A stretch of 16,402 bases of DNA, taken from positions 1 through 16,402 of the forward strand of contig JAZRIF010000023.1 in NCBI GenBank assembly GCA_045645165.1. The letters are read 5' to 3'. Both the position numbers and the translations under genes were made by a program. Under the pieces are notes generated by a model that saw nothing but the letters and a program-made list of their open reading frames with translations, was not told the origin of the DNA and ran no database searches. The DNA comes from CAMEON01 sp045645165. GTDB lineage: Bacteria > Bacillota > Clostridia > Oscillospirales > CAG-272. This document shows positions 6,135-13,434 of the stretch, in pieces. Within the stretch, counting starts at the first letter, position 1, and each line of letters begins with the position of its first letter.

Positions 6135-6827
6135 ATGAACAACAACCAAAACGAGTGGAAGAATCCTTCCGCCACGGACGGCACCAACGGCCGTACCGCA
6201 CCTACCCTGAGAGACCGCCGCCGTAAGCAAAAGCAGAGCATCCTGTACCTGGTTCAGCTCGCCCTGCTCACCGCCGTCATCATGGTTCTGCACTTTTCGG
6301 GCGTGGCCATCCCCGCCTTCGGCACCAAGATCAGTCTGGTGCTCATCCCCATCGCCCTGGGCGCTATGCTCCTGGGTCCCGTAGCCGGCGCCATTCTGGG
6401 CTTTATCTACGGCGCAACGGTCTTCATTTCTCTGGGCGTCATGCACATGGATCCCTTCACGGGCTTCCTGTTCGATAACACCCCCGTCATGGCCGCCCTG
6501 ATCTGTATCGTCAAGACCACCGCCGCGGGCTTGGTTGGCGGCATCGTCTATCGTCTTCTGTCCAAAAAGAACGTACTTCTCGCCGTGTTCGTAACCGCGG
6601 CTCTGGTGCCCACCATCAACACGGGTATCTTCGTACTGGGTTGCTTCATCATCATGGGCACCATCAATGATTACATCGCCTCCCAAGGTGGTGGCTTCTC
6701 TGCCGTTTACTTCATTTTGATCCTCTGCGCCGGCGTCAATTACCTCTTGGAGCTGGCCATCAACCTCATCTTCTCCCCCGCACTGGAGCGTCTCGTCCGT
6801 TTGCTGTCCAAAAAGCTCCGCCGCTGA
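6135..6827 (+). CDS. ECF transporter S component, probably for pantothenate
   Basis: A 230-aa membrane protein that would bind a vitamin substrate and dock on the shared EcfAA'T energising module, which is not in the window. After a polar N-terminus (about 1-35) there are roughly six hydrophobic helices. GAMLLGPVAGAILGFIYG (76-93) is the characteristic S-component helix pair, and VPTINTGIFVLG (158-169) resembles the NT segment in pantothenate-type S components. Substrate assignment rests on that resemblance plus the adjacent coaX, and is inference; riboflavin or another vitamin is possible. The ATG at 6135 lies eight bases after AAGGAG. A foldable leader precedes it (6041-6126). cysE follows after 30 bp. 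Confidence 0.8.
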   Translation: MNNNQNEWKNPSATDGTNGRTAPTLRDRRRKQKQSILYLVQLALLTAVIMVLHFSGVAIPAFGTKISLVLIPIALGAMLLGPVAGAILGFIYGATVFISLGVMHMDPFTGFLFDNTPVMAALICIVKTTAAGLVGGIVYRLLSKKNVLLAVFVTAALVPTINTGIFVLGCFIIMGTINDYIASQGGGFSAVYFILILCAGVNYLLELAINLIFSPALERLVRLLSKKLRR

Positions 6828-6857
6828 TTCTACAATTCTCCCCGTGAGGTATCATCC

Positions 6858-7568
6858 ATGAGTCACAACAACGAATATATCATCAACTTCGACCTTCCCC
6901 ACATCTTCAAAAAGTCCACCCGTAAGGTGATCGATACCGTGACCGCTGTCCGCGATGAGATCGCCACGGATATCGCCGCCGTTCGCCAGCGCGACCCCGC
7001 CGCCCGCAGTAATCTGGAAATTTTACTGCTCTACTCGGGCGTCCACGCGATTCTGGCCTACCGCGTGGCCCATAAGCTCTACCTGTCGAAGCACTACTTC
7101 GCCGCCCGCGCCGTGAGCCAGTGGGCGCGGCACAAGACGGGTATCGAGATCCACCCCGGCGCCACCATCGGCAAGGGGCTGTTCATTGACCACGGTATGG
7201 GCGTGGTTATCGGTGAGACCACCGAGATCGGGGACAACTGCACCCTGTATCAGGGCGTGACTCTGGGCGGTACGGGCAAGGACGTGGGCAAGCGCCATCC
7301 TACCCTGGGCAACAATGTGCTTGTAGGCGCGGGTGCCAAGGTGCTGGGTCCCTTCACCATTGCGGATAACTCCAAGATCGCCGCCAACGCCGTGGTGCTG
7401 GAGGAAGTGCCCGAGAACTCCACCGCCGTGGGCATTCCCGCTCGCGTGGTGCGCCGTCACGGCCGCAAGGTGGACGATCTGGATCAGGTGCATATTCCCG
7501 ACCCTGTGGCGCAGGAGCTGTCCAGAATCGAAAAGAAGCTGGATGAGCATATGGATAGCGAGGCGTGA
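6858..7568 (+). CDS. cysE: Serine O-acetyltransferase
   Basis: Transfers acetyl from acetyl-CoA to L-serine to make O-acetylserine, the carbon precursor of cysteine. The 236-aa protein has an N-terminal helical region (about 1-92) and a left-handed beta-helix of hexapeptide repeats (about 95-195). Active-site features are visible: GIEIHPGA (95-102), FIDHGMGVVIGE (109-120) with the catalytic His112, LGGTGK (136-141) and KRHPT (145-149). A charged C-terminal tail of about 35 residues follows the usual VGIPARVV end. The Shine-Dalgarno is weak (GTGAGG), and the gene is 30 bp after the ECF S component, which suggests translation as part of the same mRNA. A terminator follows at 7591-7628. Using acetyl-CoA links it loosely to the coaX neighbour. 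Confidence 0.93.
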   Translation: MSHNNEYIINFDLPHIFKKSTRKVIDTVTAVRDEIATDIAAVRQRDPAARSNLEILLLYSGVHAILAYRVAHKLYLSKHYFAARAVSQWARHKTGIEIHPGATIGKGLFIDHGMGVVIGETTEIGDNCTLYQGVTLGGTGKDVGKRHPTLGNNVLVGAGAKVLGPFTIADNSKIAANAVVLEEVPENSTAVGIPARVVRRHGRKVDDLDQVHIPDPVAQELSRIEKKLDEHMDSEA

Positions 7569-7590
7569 GACGCCGCATATATCGCATAGA

Positions 7591-7628
7591 AAAACACCGT
7601 ATCACCCGAGAGGGCGGTACGGTGTTTT
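7591..7628 (+). terminator. Intrinsic terminator after cysE
   Basis: An 11-bp perfect stem AAAACACCGTA (7591-7601) with TACGGTGTTTT (7618-7628) encloses a small inner CCC-GAGA-GGG hairpin. The 3' strand ends in TTTT. It closes the coaX-ECF-cysE unit just before the next promoter. The T-run is short, so efficiency is uncertain. Confidence 0.75.
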
Positions 7629-7686
7629 GTCGTAAAGGCACGCGGCCGTGACAATCTGAAAATCTCACAAAATCCCCTCTCCCCAC

Positions 7687-7715
7687 TTGATTTTTCTCCC
7701 CATTTGTGGTATACT
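7687..7715 (+). promoter_or_regulatory. Sigma-A promoter for the serine dehydratase gene
   Basis: TTGATT (7687-7692) and TATACT (7710-7715) with a 17-bp spacer and an extended -10 TGG (7707-7709). It lies about 42 bp before the ATG at 7758 and directly downstream of the cysE terminator. Confidence 0.75.
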
Positions 7716-7757
7716 GAAACTTGGACCAAAATTCACCCGAAAGGAAGGTTTCATTCC

Positions 7758-8981
7758 ATGAAATCCGTCCGTACCATATACAAGATCGGCATGGGTCCCT
7801 CCTCCTCCCACACCATGGGCCCCGCCTTTGCCGCCAAGACCTTCAAGGACACCCACCCCGAGGCCGACCGCTTCGAGGTCATCCTCTACGGCTCCCTGGC
7901 CAAGACGGGCAAGGGTCACGGCACCGATCGCGCCATCACCGAAACCCTGTCCCCCATCCCCGCCGAGATCATCTTCAACACCAACGACGAGGTGGCTGCC
8001 ACCCTGCCCCACCCCAATACCCTGGATTTCATCGGATACGCGGGGGACGCCGAGATCGGGCGGATGCGCTTTCTGTCGGTAGGCGGCGGAGAAGTCCGCA
8101 TGGACGGGGAGGAGAGCCGCTTTACCCTGCCCCCCGACCTCTACGCCGAGGAAAGCTTTACAAAAATCGCAGAGATCTGCAAGTCCCGGGGCATTCGCCT
8201 GTCGGACTACGTCTTCGAGCATGAGGACGCCGACTTCCCTGCCTTCCTTCTGGATGTCTGGCACACCATGACCGCCGCCATCCGCGAGGGTCTGACCCAC
8301 GCGGGCACTCTCCCCGGCGGTCTGGAAGTGGAGCGCAAGGCACAAAAGCTCTACAACCAGCGCCACATCGACGAGTCCCCCCAGACCCGCGAGAACCGCC
8401 TGGTCTGCGCCTACGCCTTCGCTGTCAGCGAGCAGAACGCAGACAACGGCGTTATCGTCACCGCCCCCACCTGCGGCTCCTGCGGCGTTCTCCCCGCCGT
8501 CCTGAAATATATGCAGGACAAGAACGGCTTTACCGACCGCGACGTGGTTCGCGCTCTGGCCGTGGCGGGTCTGATCGGTGACCTCGTGGCCACCAACGCC
8601 TCCGTCAGCGGAGCCGAGTGCGGCTGTCAGGCCGAGGTGGGCACCGCCTGCTCCATGGCCGCCGCCGCCCTCTGCGAGCTGTTCGAGATGGGCATTGACC
8701 AGATCGAGTACGCCGCCGAGATGTCTCTGGAGCATCACTTGGGACTGACCTGCGACCCCGTTTGCGGACTGGTGCAGATCCCCTGTATCGAGCGCAACGC
8801 CGTGGCCGCCATGCGCGCCATCAATGCCCTGTCCCTGGCCAACTTCCTCTCGGGTAGCCGTAAGATCTCCTTCGACCTTGTGGTGGAGACCATGTACCAC
8901 ACGGGCATCGACCTCTCCCACCTCTACCGCGAGACCTCCGAAGGCGGACTGGCGAAGCTGTATCGGCATCCTACTAATTGA
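7758..8981 (+). CDS. L-serine ammonia-lyase (serine dehydratase), single-chain Fe-S type
   Basis: Deaminates L-serine to pyruvate and ammonia with a [4Fe-4S] cluster, in the cytosol. The 407-aa chain fuses the beta domain (about 1-155, with the signature MGPSSSHTMGP at 12-22) to the alpha domain (about 165-400). Cysteines suited to the cluster lie in APTCGSCG (236-243), GAECGCQ (286-291) and TCDPVCG (331-337). It has no ACT domain, so it resembles the single-chain sdaA/tdcG type, but it is shorter than the roughly 455 aa of the E. coli enzymes, mainly in the beta domain. The start at 7758 is supported by GAAAGGAAGG just upstream and by the usual MKSVRTIYKIG beginning. Promoter at 7687-7715. 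A second enzyme of the same superfamily follows at 9206. Confidence 0.92.
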   Translation: MKSVRTIYKIGMGPSSSHTMGPAFAAKTFKDTHPEADRFEVILYGSLAKTGKGHGTDRAITETLSPIPAEIIFNTNDEVAATLPHPNTLDFIGYAGDAEIGRMRFLSVGGGEVRMDGEESRFTLPPDLYAEESFTKIAEICKSRGIRLSDYVFEHEDADFPAFLLDVWHTMTAAIREGLTHAGTLPGGLEVERKAQKLYNQRHIDESPQTRENRLVCAYAFAVSEQNADNGVIVTAPTCGSCGVLPAVLKYMQDKNGFTDRDVVRALAVAGLIGDLVATNASVSGAECGCQAEVGTACSMAAAALCELFEMGIDQIEYAAEMSLEHHLGLTCDPVCGLVQIPCIERNAVAAMRAINALSLANFLSGSRKISFDLVVETMYHTGIDLSHLYRETSEGGLAKLYRHPTN

Positions 8982-8983
8982 GA

Positions 8984-9181
8984 TAAATTGCAGTTTATAG
9001 GGGAACGCCTGGGAGGAACTTCTTGAAAGAAGTTCCCCCCAGACCCCCTTCAAGAACTTTCAAAAATGAATTATTTATCAATATTTTTTGAAAGTTTTTG
9101 GAGATCCAAGAACCTTTTTTTCAAAAAGGTTCTTGGCCGCCGGAGGCCGCTCTCCCGCCCCTGCCTGATAAACCCAAATTT
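8984..9181. repeat. Composite hairpin intergenic element E
   Basis: A 198-bp copy between the serine dehydratase and the cyuA-like gene. Left box TAAATTGCAGTTTA (8984-8997); a 16-bp stem with one A.C mismatch (9009-9024 with 9027-9042, CTGGGAGGAACTTCTT); AT-rich core including TTATTTATCAATATTTTTTG shared with element D; a perfect 14-bp stem CCAAGAACC.../...GGTTCTTGG (9106-9119 with 9123-9136); a GC-rich stretch with GGCCGCCGGAGGCC (9135-9148) in place of the usual second right-hand hairpin; right box AAACCCAAATTT (9170-9181). The left stem resembles, in inverted orientation, the right stem of element B. Confidence 0.85.
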
Positions 9182-9205
9182 AAAAAACATAACCAAGGAG
9201 TCACT

Positions 9206-10501
9206 ATGTCTCTCCCCACCCACATCACCCAAACCTACACAACCATCCTCCGCGAGGAGCTGGTGCCCGCCATGGGCTGTACCGAGCCCATCGCCATTGC
9301 CTACGCCGCCGCCATTCTCCGTCATGCGCTGGGGGCTGATCCCACCGCACTGCGGGTGGAGCTGAGCGGCAACATCATCAAGAACGTCAAGTCTGTCATC
9401 GTCCCCGCCACCGACGGCATGCACGGCATCGAGGCCGCCGTAGCCGCGGGCATCGTAGCAGGCTGTCCCGACCGCAAGCTGGAGGTGCTCTGTGCCCTGA
9501 AGCCCGCCGACACCGATCGCATCCGCGATTTTCTGGCAACCACCACCCCTGTCGTCCGCGAGCTCTCGACCAAGCATCCCTTCGAGCTTGTCATGACGGG
9601 TGAGGCGACCGTGGACGGACAGGCCGTTACGGTTCGCGTTCATCTCATGGACCGCCACACCAACGTGGTAGCGGTGGAGCGAAACGGCGAAAATCTCACC
9701 GCCCGTTACCTCTGGGGCGAGTCTTTGGAGCCCACCGAAGCAGCCGACCGAACCCTGCTCAACGTGCAGGATATCATTACATACGCCGAGGAGGTGGATC
9801 TGGACGAGGTCAGACCTCTCCTGGAACGTCAGATTGCCATGAACATGGCCATTGCCGAGGAGGGACTCCGCAGCGAGTACGGCGCCTCCATCGGACGGCT
9901 CCTGTACAACGGCGGCCACTGCGACATCCGCACCAAGGCCCGCGCCTACGCCGCCGCAGGCTCCGACGCCCGCATGAACGGCTGTGAGCTTCCCGTCTGC
10001 ATCATTTCGGGCAGCGGCAACCAGGGCATGACGGCCTCGGTTCCCGTAGTGGTCTACGCCCGCGCCTGGCATACCGACGAGGAGACCCTGCTCCGCGCCC
10101 TGCTGGTGTCCAACCTCATCACCGTCCATCAAAAGACAGGCATCGGCTGTCTCTCGGCCTACTGCGGCGCCATCAGCGCAGGTTGTGGGTGCGGGTGCGG
10201 CATTTGCTACTTAGCCGGCGGACGCTACCGTGAGATTGCCCATACTCTGGTCAACGCCGTGGCCATCCTGTCGGGCACCATCTGCGACGGAGCCAAGGCC
10301 TCCTGCGCCGCCAAGATCGCCATGGCTGTGGAGGCGGGCATCATGGGCTATGACATGATGCGTTCGGGTCGCCAGTTCTACGGCGGCGACGGCATTGTCA
10401 CCAAGGGCGTGGAGAACACCATCCGTAATATCGGCCGCCTGGCCAGAGACGGCATGAGCGAGGCCGACAGAGAGATCATTCGCATCATGCTGGGGGAGTG
10501 A
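9206..10501 (+). CDS. cyuA: L-cysteine desulfidase-like protein (CyuA/UPF0597 family)
   Basis: A 431-aa cytosolic enzyme of the serine-dehydratase alpha superfamily, expected to degrade L-cysteine to pyruvate, ammonia and sulfide with a [4Fe-4S] cluster. Family marks: MGCTEP with Cys25, SGNIIKNVKSVIVP (54-67), SGSGNQGMTASVPV (268-281, the counterpart of APTCGSCG in serine dehydratases), a cysteine-rich GCLSAYCGAISAGCGCGCGICY (314-335) and GTICDGAKASCAAKI (357-371). Cys25 and the C-terminal cysteines correspond to the cluster ligands known for archaeal L-cysteine desulfidase. The start is fixed by AAGGAG five bases before ATG; earlier in-frame codons are repeat DNA. No promoter is seen behind element E, so readthrough from the serine dehydratase gene is likely. 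Activity on serine rather than cysteine cannot be excluded. Confidence 0.88.
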   Translation: MSLPTHITQTYTTILREELVPAMGCTEPIAIAYAAAILRHALGADPTALRVELSGNIIKNVKSVIVPATDGMHGIEAAVAAGIVAGCPDRKLEVLCALKPADTDRIRDFLATTTPVVRELSTKHPFELVMTGEATVDGQAVTVRVHLMDRHTNVVAVERNGENLTARYLWGESLEPTEAADRTLLNVQDIITYAEEVDLDEVRPLLERQIAMNMAIAEEGLRSEYGASIGRLLYNGGHCDIRTKARAYAAAGSDARMNGCELPVCIISGSGNQGMTASVPVVVYARAWHTDEETLLRALLVSNLITVHQKTGIGCLSAYCGAISAGCGCGCGICYLAGGRYREIAHTLVNAVAILSGTICDGAKASCAAKIAMAVEAGIMGYDMMRSGRQFYGGDGIVTKGVENTIRNIGRLARDGMSEADREIIRIMLGE

Positions 10502-10510
10502 AAGCGCGCA

Positions 10511-10564
10511 TATGGGGGGAACTTCTTGGAAGAAGTTCCCCCCATACCCCCCTCAAGAACTTTT
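10511..10564. repeat. Solo hairpin half-unit (copy F)
   Basis: A perfect 17-bp stem TATGGGGGGAACTTCTT (10511-10527) pairs with 10530-10546 around a GG loop, followed by CCCCCCTCAAGAACTTTT (to 10564). This matches the left half-unit of element E (hairpin then TCAAGAACTTT) without the boxes, core or right half. It follows the cyuA stop by nine bases and lies before the mscS promoter, so it could serve as a transcript end, although only a short, interrupted T-run follows. Confidence 0.8.
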
Positions 10565-10612
10565 GGACACCGCTGAATACGCTAAATATTGTATGGATTT
10601 TTTCATTTTTTC

Positions 10613-10641
10613 TTGACTTTGGACGAAAAAGATGCTATAAT
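10613..10641 (+). promoter_or_regulatory. Strong sigma-A promoter for mscS
   Basis: TTGACT (10613-10618), a 17-bp spacer, and TATAAT (10636-10641) with an extended -10 TGC (10633-10635). The mscS ATG is 35 bp downstream, with AAGGAGG at 10662-10668. Confidence 0.88.
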
Positions 10642-10675
10642 AAACGTACAAATCCAACTCCAAGGAGGTTTTTTT

Positions 10676-11491
10676 ATGGAATGGTTGGAAAACATGCTGA
10701 ACACCCTGATCAACTGGGCAGCGACCACAGGCGTGAAGATCCTCATCGCTTTGGTGCTCCTGTTCATCTCCTTTAAGATCATCAAAGTGGTCTGCCGTAA
10801 GGTGGAAAAATCCGGTGTCAAGAAAAATGCCGACAAAACCGTTATGCGCACCCTCGCGTACGCGCTGGGCCTTTTGCTCCGAGTGGTCGTGGTGGTTTGC
10901 CTTGTTGGGTATCTCGGCATTGATACAAGCGGAATCACCGCGCTCATCGCCTCCTTCGGCGTCTGCATCGGTCTCGCTGTAAACGGTGCACTTTCGAACC
11001 TCGCAGGTGGTGTCCTCATCCTGCTCACCCGCCCCTTCCGTGTGGATGACTTCATTGAGGCACAGGGCATCTCTGGTACGGTTGCCGATATCCACATCAC
11101 CAGCACCAAGATCATCACCGGCGACAATAAGGTCGTGTACGTTCCCAACGGAAGTCTGGCCAACGGGAACATTGTCAATTACTCCGAAAAGGAAAACCGC
11201 CGCGTCGACCTGGACTTTTCCATCGCCTACTCGGCAGACAGCGACAAGGCCAAGGCCATCATTACAGAGATCCTGGAGAAGCACGAGCTGGTTCTGAAGG
11301 ATCCCGCCCCCTTCGTCCGTATGTCCGCTCACGGCGCCTCTGCCATCGTGATCAAGAGCCGCGCATGGGTCAAGAATGCCAACTACTGGGCTGTGTACTT
11401 CGACGTAACCGAGGCCGTCAAAGCCGAATTTGACAAGAACGGCATCGAGATTCCCTTCGATCAGCTGGACGTACACATCAAGAATTCCTGA
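10676..11491 (+). CDS. mscS: MscS-type small-conductance mechanosensitive channel
   Basis: A 271-aa inner-membrane channel that opens under membrane tension to release solutes during hypo-osmotic shock. Three transmembrane helices are seen at about 20-40, 58-80 and 88-118. The third is the pore helix, with the Gly/Ala pattern GLAVNGALSNLAGG and the RPFRVDD turn (119-125). The cytoplasmic beta domain follows, with the conserved YVPNGSLANGNIVNYS (155-170), then an alpha/beta domain to the C-terminus. Length is close to E. coli MscS (286 aa). It is a single-gene unit, with its own promoter at 10613-10641 and a strong terminator at 11517-11548. The start is supported by AAGGAGG seven bases upstream. 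Confidence 0.95.
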   Translation: MEWLENMLNTLINWAATTGVKILIALVLLFISFKIIKVVCRKVEKSGVKKNADKTVMRTLAYALGLLLRVVVVVCLVGYLGIDTSGITALIASFGVCIGLAVNGALSNLAGGVLILLTRPFRVDDFIEAQGISGTVADIHITSTKIITGDNKVVYVPNGSLANGNIVNYSEKENRRVDLDFSIAYSADSDKAKAIITEILEKHELVLKDPAPFVRMSAHGASAIVIKSRAWVKNANYWAVYFDVTEAVKAEFDKNGIEIPFDQLDVHIKNS

Positions 11492-11516
11492 CAAACAGGC
11501 TTCCGCCTCATACCCA

Positions 11517-11548
11517 AAAAGGGCACCGCGATTTCGCGGTGCCCTTTT
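11517..11548. terminator. Bidirectional terminator between convergent genes
   Basis: A 14-bp perfect stem AAAAGGGCACCGCG (11517-11530) with CGCGGTGCCCTTTT (11535-11548) and an ATTT loop. A-rich and T-rich flanks let it act in both directions, ending mscS (plus) and the secreted-protein gene (minus, stop at 11567). Confidence 0.9.
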
Positions 11549-11566
11549 GGTACGTATAAACAGCAC

Positions 11567-13150
11567 TTACTCTTCCTTCTTCTTCAGCGCCACAGCGGCG
11601 GCGGCAGCCATCAGGACGGCGGCAACACCAAAGCCGATCGCGGAGCCGCAGCCACCCTTGTCATCAGAAATCTCGGCGGTGGTTACGTCCTCTGCGGGTG
11701 CGGTGGTGTCATCAGCGACGGGAGCCTGGGTAGGAGCCTCGGTCACAGGTTCGGTGGGGGCTTCGGTGGGCACCTCTGTCTCAAAAGGCGGATCGTCGTA
11801 GCGCAGGCGGTAGAGCTTACCCTCACCGGCGAGGAATTCATCCTTAAGCAGACCATCCGTAAATTCCACGGGAATATACTCACCGATATGGGGATCGAAA
11901 TATTCCAGCCACTTGACGCCGGCGGCGGCATCCACCGTAAACTTACAGTTGGCATCCCGCTTGGTGTTCTTGTTGAACAGCATGATATACTGATCATCGC
12001 CCTCCTTGGGCTCCATGACGCTGATAATGAAGTCGTTACGTCCGCTGGGCTGCAGGAAGTAATCGTCGGGCAGAACCTCCACACCGTTGACGTTCTTCTG
12101 CACGTGATAGGCATGTGCCGTATCCAGATTCATGAGGATAGAGGACAAGCCTCGGATCTCCCAGTTCAGGTCGCTCCAGAAGGCGAAGAGCTCGGGGTCG
12201 CGGATGGTGCCGTCACGGTAGATGAGGGAGTCGCGGAAACCCTCGCCCTCGGTGTCGGAGCTGCCGGGGCAAACCAGATTGAACCAGGACAGCGCCTTGA
12301 ATCCGTAGGCCAGATAACCATAGACGTTCCAGCGCATCTCATCCACCGTGGGCATACGGGTGCCGTTCCAGGCGGTAGACTGGGGGAACGCATGGGTCTT
12401 GAGCTTGCCGTTCTCATAGGCCACGGAACGCAAGACCTCCATATCAGCGAAAATGTCGGTCAGAACAACATTCCCCGCACGGAATGGGTAATAGTCATGA
12501 GAAAGATAGTCGATGTTTTCGGGGCCGGCCAGCTCCACGAAACGGGAAACATGCTCCTTATAGGTGCCACCCAGCACGGCCTCGCCCGCATAACTGGGAA
12601 GGAGGTTGACGAAGGGATAACGGGTGGCGTCTGCCTCGCGGTAAGCCTTCACCATATCAGCCACTCCCTGAAGTGCCGAGCCGCCGGGCTCGTCAACGAG
12701 GTGATAGCCGACGCAATGCTCCTTGCCCGCGGCGTACTCTACGCCGACGGCGATATTGGCCTCGGCCATGCTGCCGTTCATTTGATAGACCATATTGCGC
12801 TTGGCATACTGCTCCTCAACGTTATTCCAGTAGGCGGCGTCGTACATATGTCCCGAGCCGAAATCCCGAGGGAACATGTTGAAGTTGATACCGGCGGCAG
12901 CCATCTGATCCAGCTGATACTCGTAGCTGTCCTTCTCAAAGGAGTAGAAGGACACCCAAGAGCCAATGAGCAGATCGTCGGTGGTGACGTCGTCGGCCAT
13001 GAGTTTTGCGCGGTAGGCGGCCTTTTTGGCCTCGTATTCCTCGTCGACAGGCTCGTCGGCGGCAGAGGCAGGCAGGATCAAAAAACTGCACAGGCAGGTC
13101 AGAACGGCCAGCAGCGCGGCCGCGGTGCGGATCCATACGGAATGTTTCAT
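11567..13150 (-). CDS. Secreted glycoside-hydrolase-like protein with C-terminal anchor
   Basis: A 527-aa exported protein. Signal peptide at 1-31 (basic start, hydrophobic core, cleavage after ASA). The body (about 55-450) looks like a TIM-barrel glycoside hydrolase: GSWVSFYSFE (63-72), AAAGINFNMFP (84-94), GYHLVDEPGG (148-157) with Glu154 as a candidate acid/base residue, IDYLSHDYYPF (213-223), and YGYLAYGFKALSWFN (277-291), followed by a beta-rich domain. A Thr/Pro/Glu linker (EAPTEPVTEAP, about 458-490) leads to GGCGSAIG (499-506), a hydrophobic helix (about 507-522) and KKKEE. This end suggests surface attachment or membrane retention. I cannot place it in a numbered GH family. The start has AAGGAG upstream and a near-perfect promoter at 13201-13229. 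Transcribed alone, convergent with mscS. Confidence 0.8.
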   Translation of the reverse strand: MKHSVWIRTAAALLAVLTCLCSFLILPASAADEPVDEEYEAKKAAYRAKLMADDVTTDDLLIGSWVSFYSFEKDSYEYQLDQMAAAGINFNMFPRDFGSGHMYDAAYWNNVEEQYAKRNMVYQMNGSMAEANIAVGVEYAAGKEHCVGYHLVDEPGGSALQGVADMVKAYREADATRYPFVNLLPSYAGEAVLGGTYKEHVSRFVELAGPENIDYLSHDYYPFRAGNVVLTDIFADMEVLRSVAYENGKLKTHAFPQSTAWNGTRMPTVDEMRWNVYGYLAYGFKALSWFNLVCPGSSDTEGEGFRDSLIYRDGTIRDPELFAFWSDLNWEIRGLSSILMNLDTAHAYHVQKNVNGVEVLPDDYFLQPSGRNDFIISVMEPKEGDDQYIMLFNKNTKRDANCKFTVDAAAGVKWLEYFDPHIGEYIPVEFTDGLLKDEFLAGEGKLYRLRYDDPPFETEVPTEAPTEPVTEAPTQAPVADDTTAPAEDVTTAEISDDKGGCGSAIGFGVAAVLMAAAAAVALKKKEE

Positions 13151-13200
13151 AATCGGGCTCCTTATTTTGTTATTACCCGCAACGGTGCGGCGTTGCTTTT

Positions 13201-13229
13201 ATTATACACGATTTACTCGAATCTGTCAA
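13201..13229 (-). promoter_or_regulatory. Consensus sigma-A promoter for the secreted protein
   Basis: On the minus strand, TTGACA (13224-13229) and TATAAT (13201-13206) are both perfect consensus with a 17-bp spacer. The start codon is about 50 bp downstream at 13150. This suggests strong, basal expression; no operator-like repeat overlaps it. Confidence 0.9.
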
Positions 13230-13303
13230 CGGATGGACGGAAATTTTGCGCAATTTTTCACGAGAGAGCCACAACACAAGAAGTCGTTTATGCACCTTCT
13301 CTT

Positions 13304-13331
13304 TTGGCCTACCCGAAAGGATTCTGAACCT
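13304..13331 (-). pseudogene. Degenerate duplicate of the tRNA-Arg 3' end
   Basis: On the minus strand this segment repeats the last 27 nt of the tRNA-Arg at 13465-13541, including the CCA, with one extra base in the T-loop (TTCAGAAT for TTCGAAT). The rest of a tRNA is missing. Next to it (13332-13434) lies about 100 bp without a gene that holds a CACGC/GCGTG hairpin (13336-13348) and a 9-bp inverted repeat GGAAGCACC (13353-13361)/GGTGCTTCC (13393-13401). It could be a scar of integration or recombination at the tRNA, or a decayed second tRNA. Confidence 0.75.
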
Positions 13332-13434
13332 AGCCCACGCTTCGCGTGCGCAGGAAGCACCTCTGTTGAGAGCGGCAACCCTTTCGTTCCTTGGTGCTTC
13401 CACTCATCTTCTCATCCTCACAAATAGGCCAAAC

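Noticed and set aside
1277..9181. CRISPR array or direct-repeat array
   Set aside because: The repeats are kilobases apart, fill gene junctions, are hairpin dyads rather than short identical repeats with regular spacers, and no cas genes are present.
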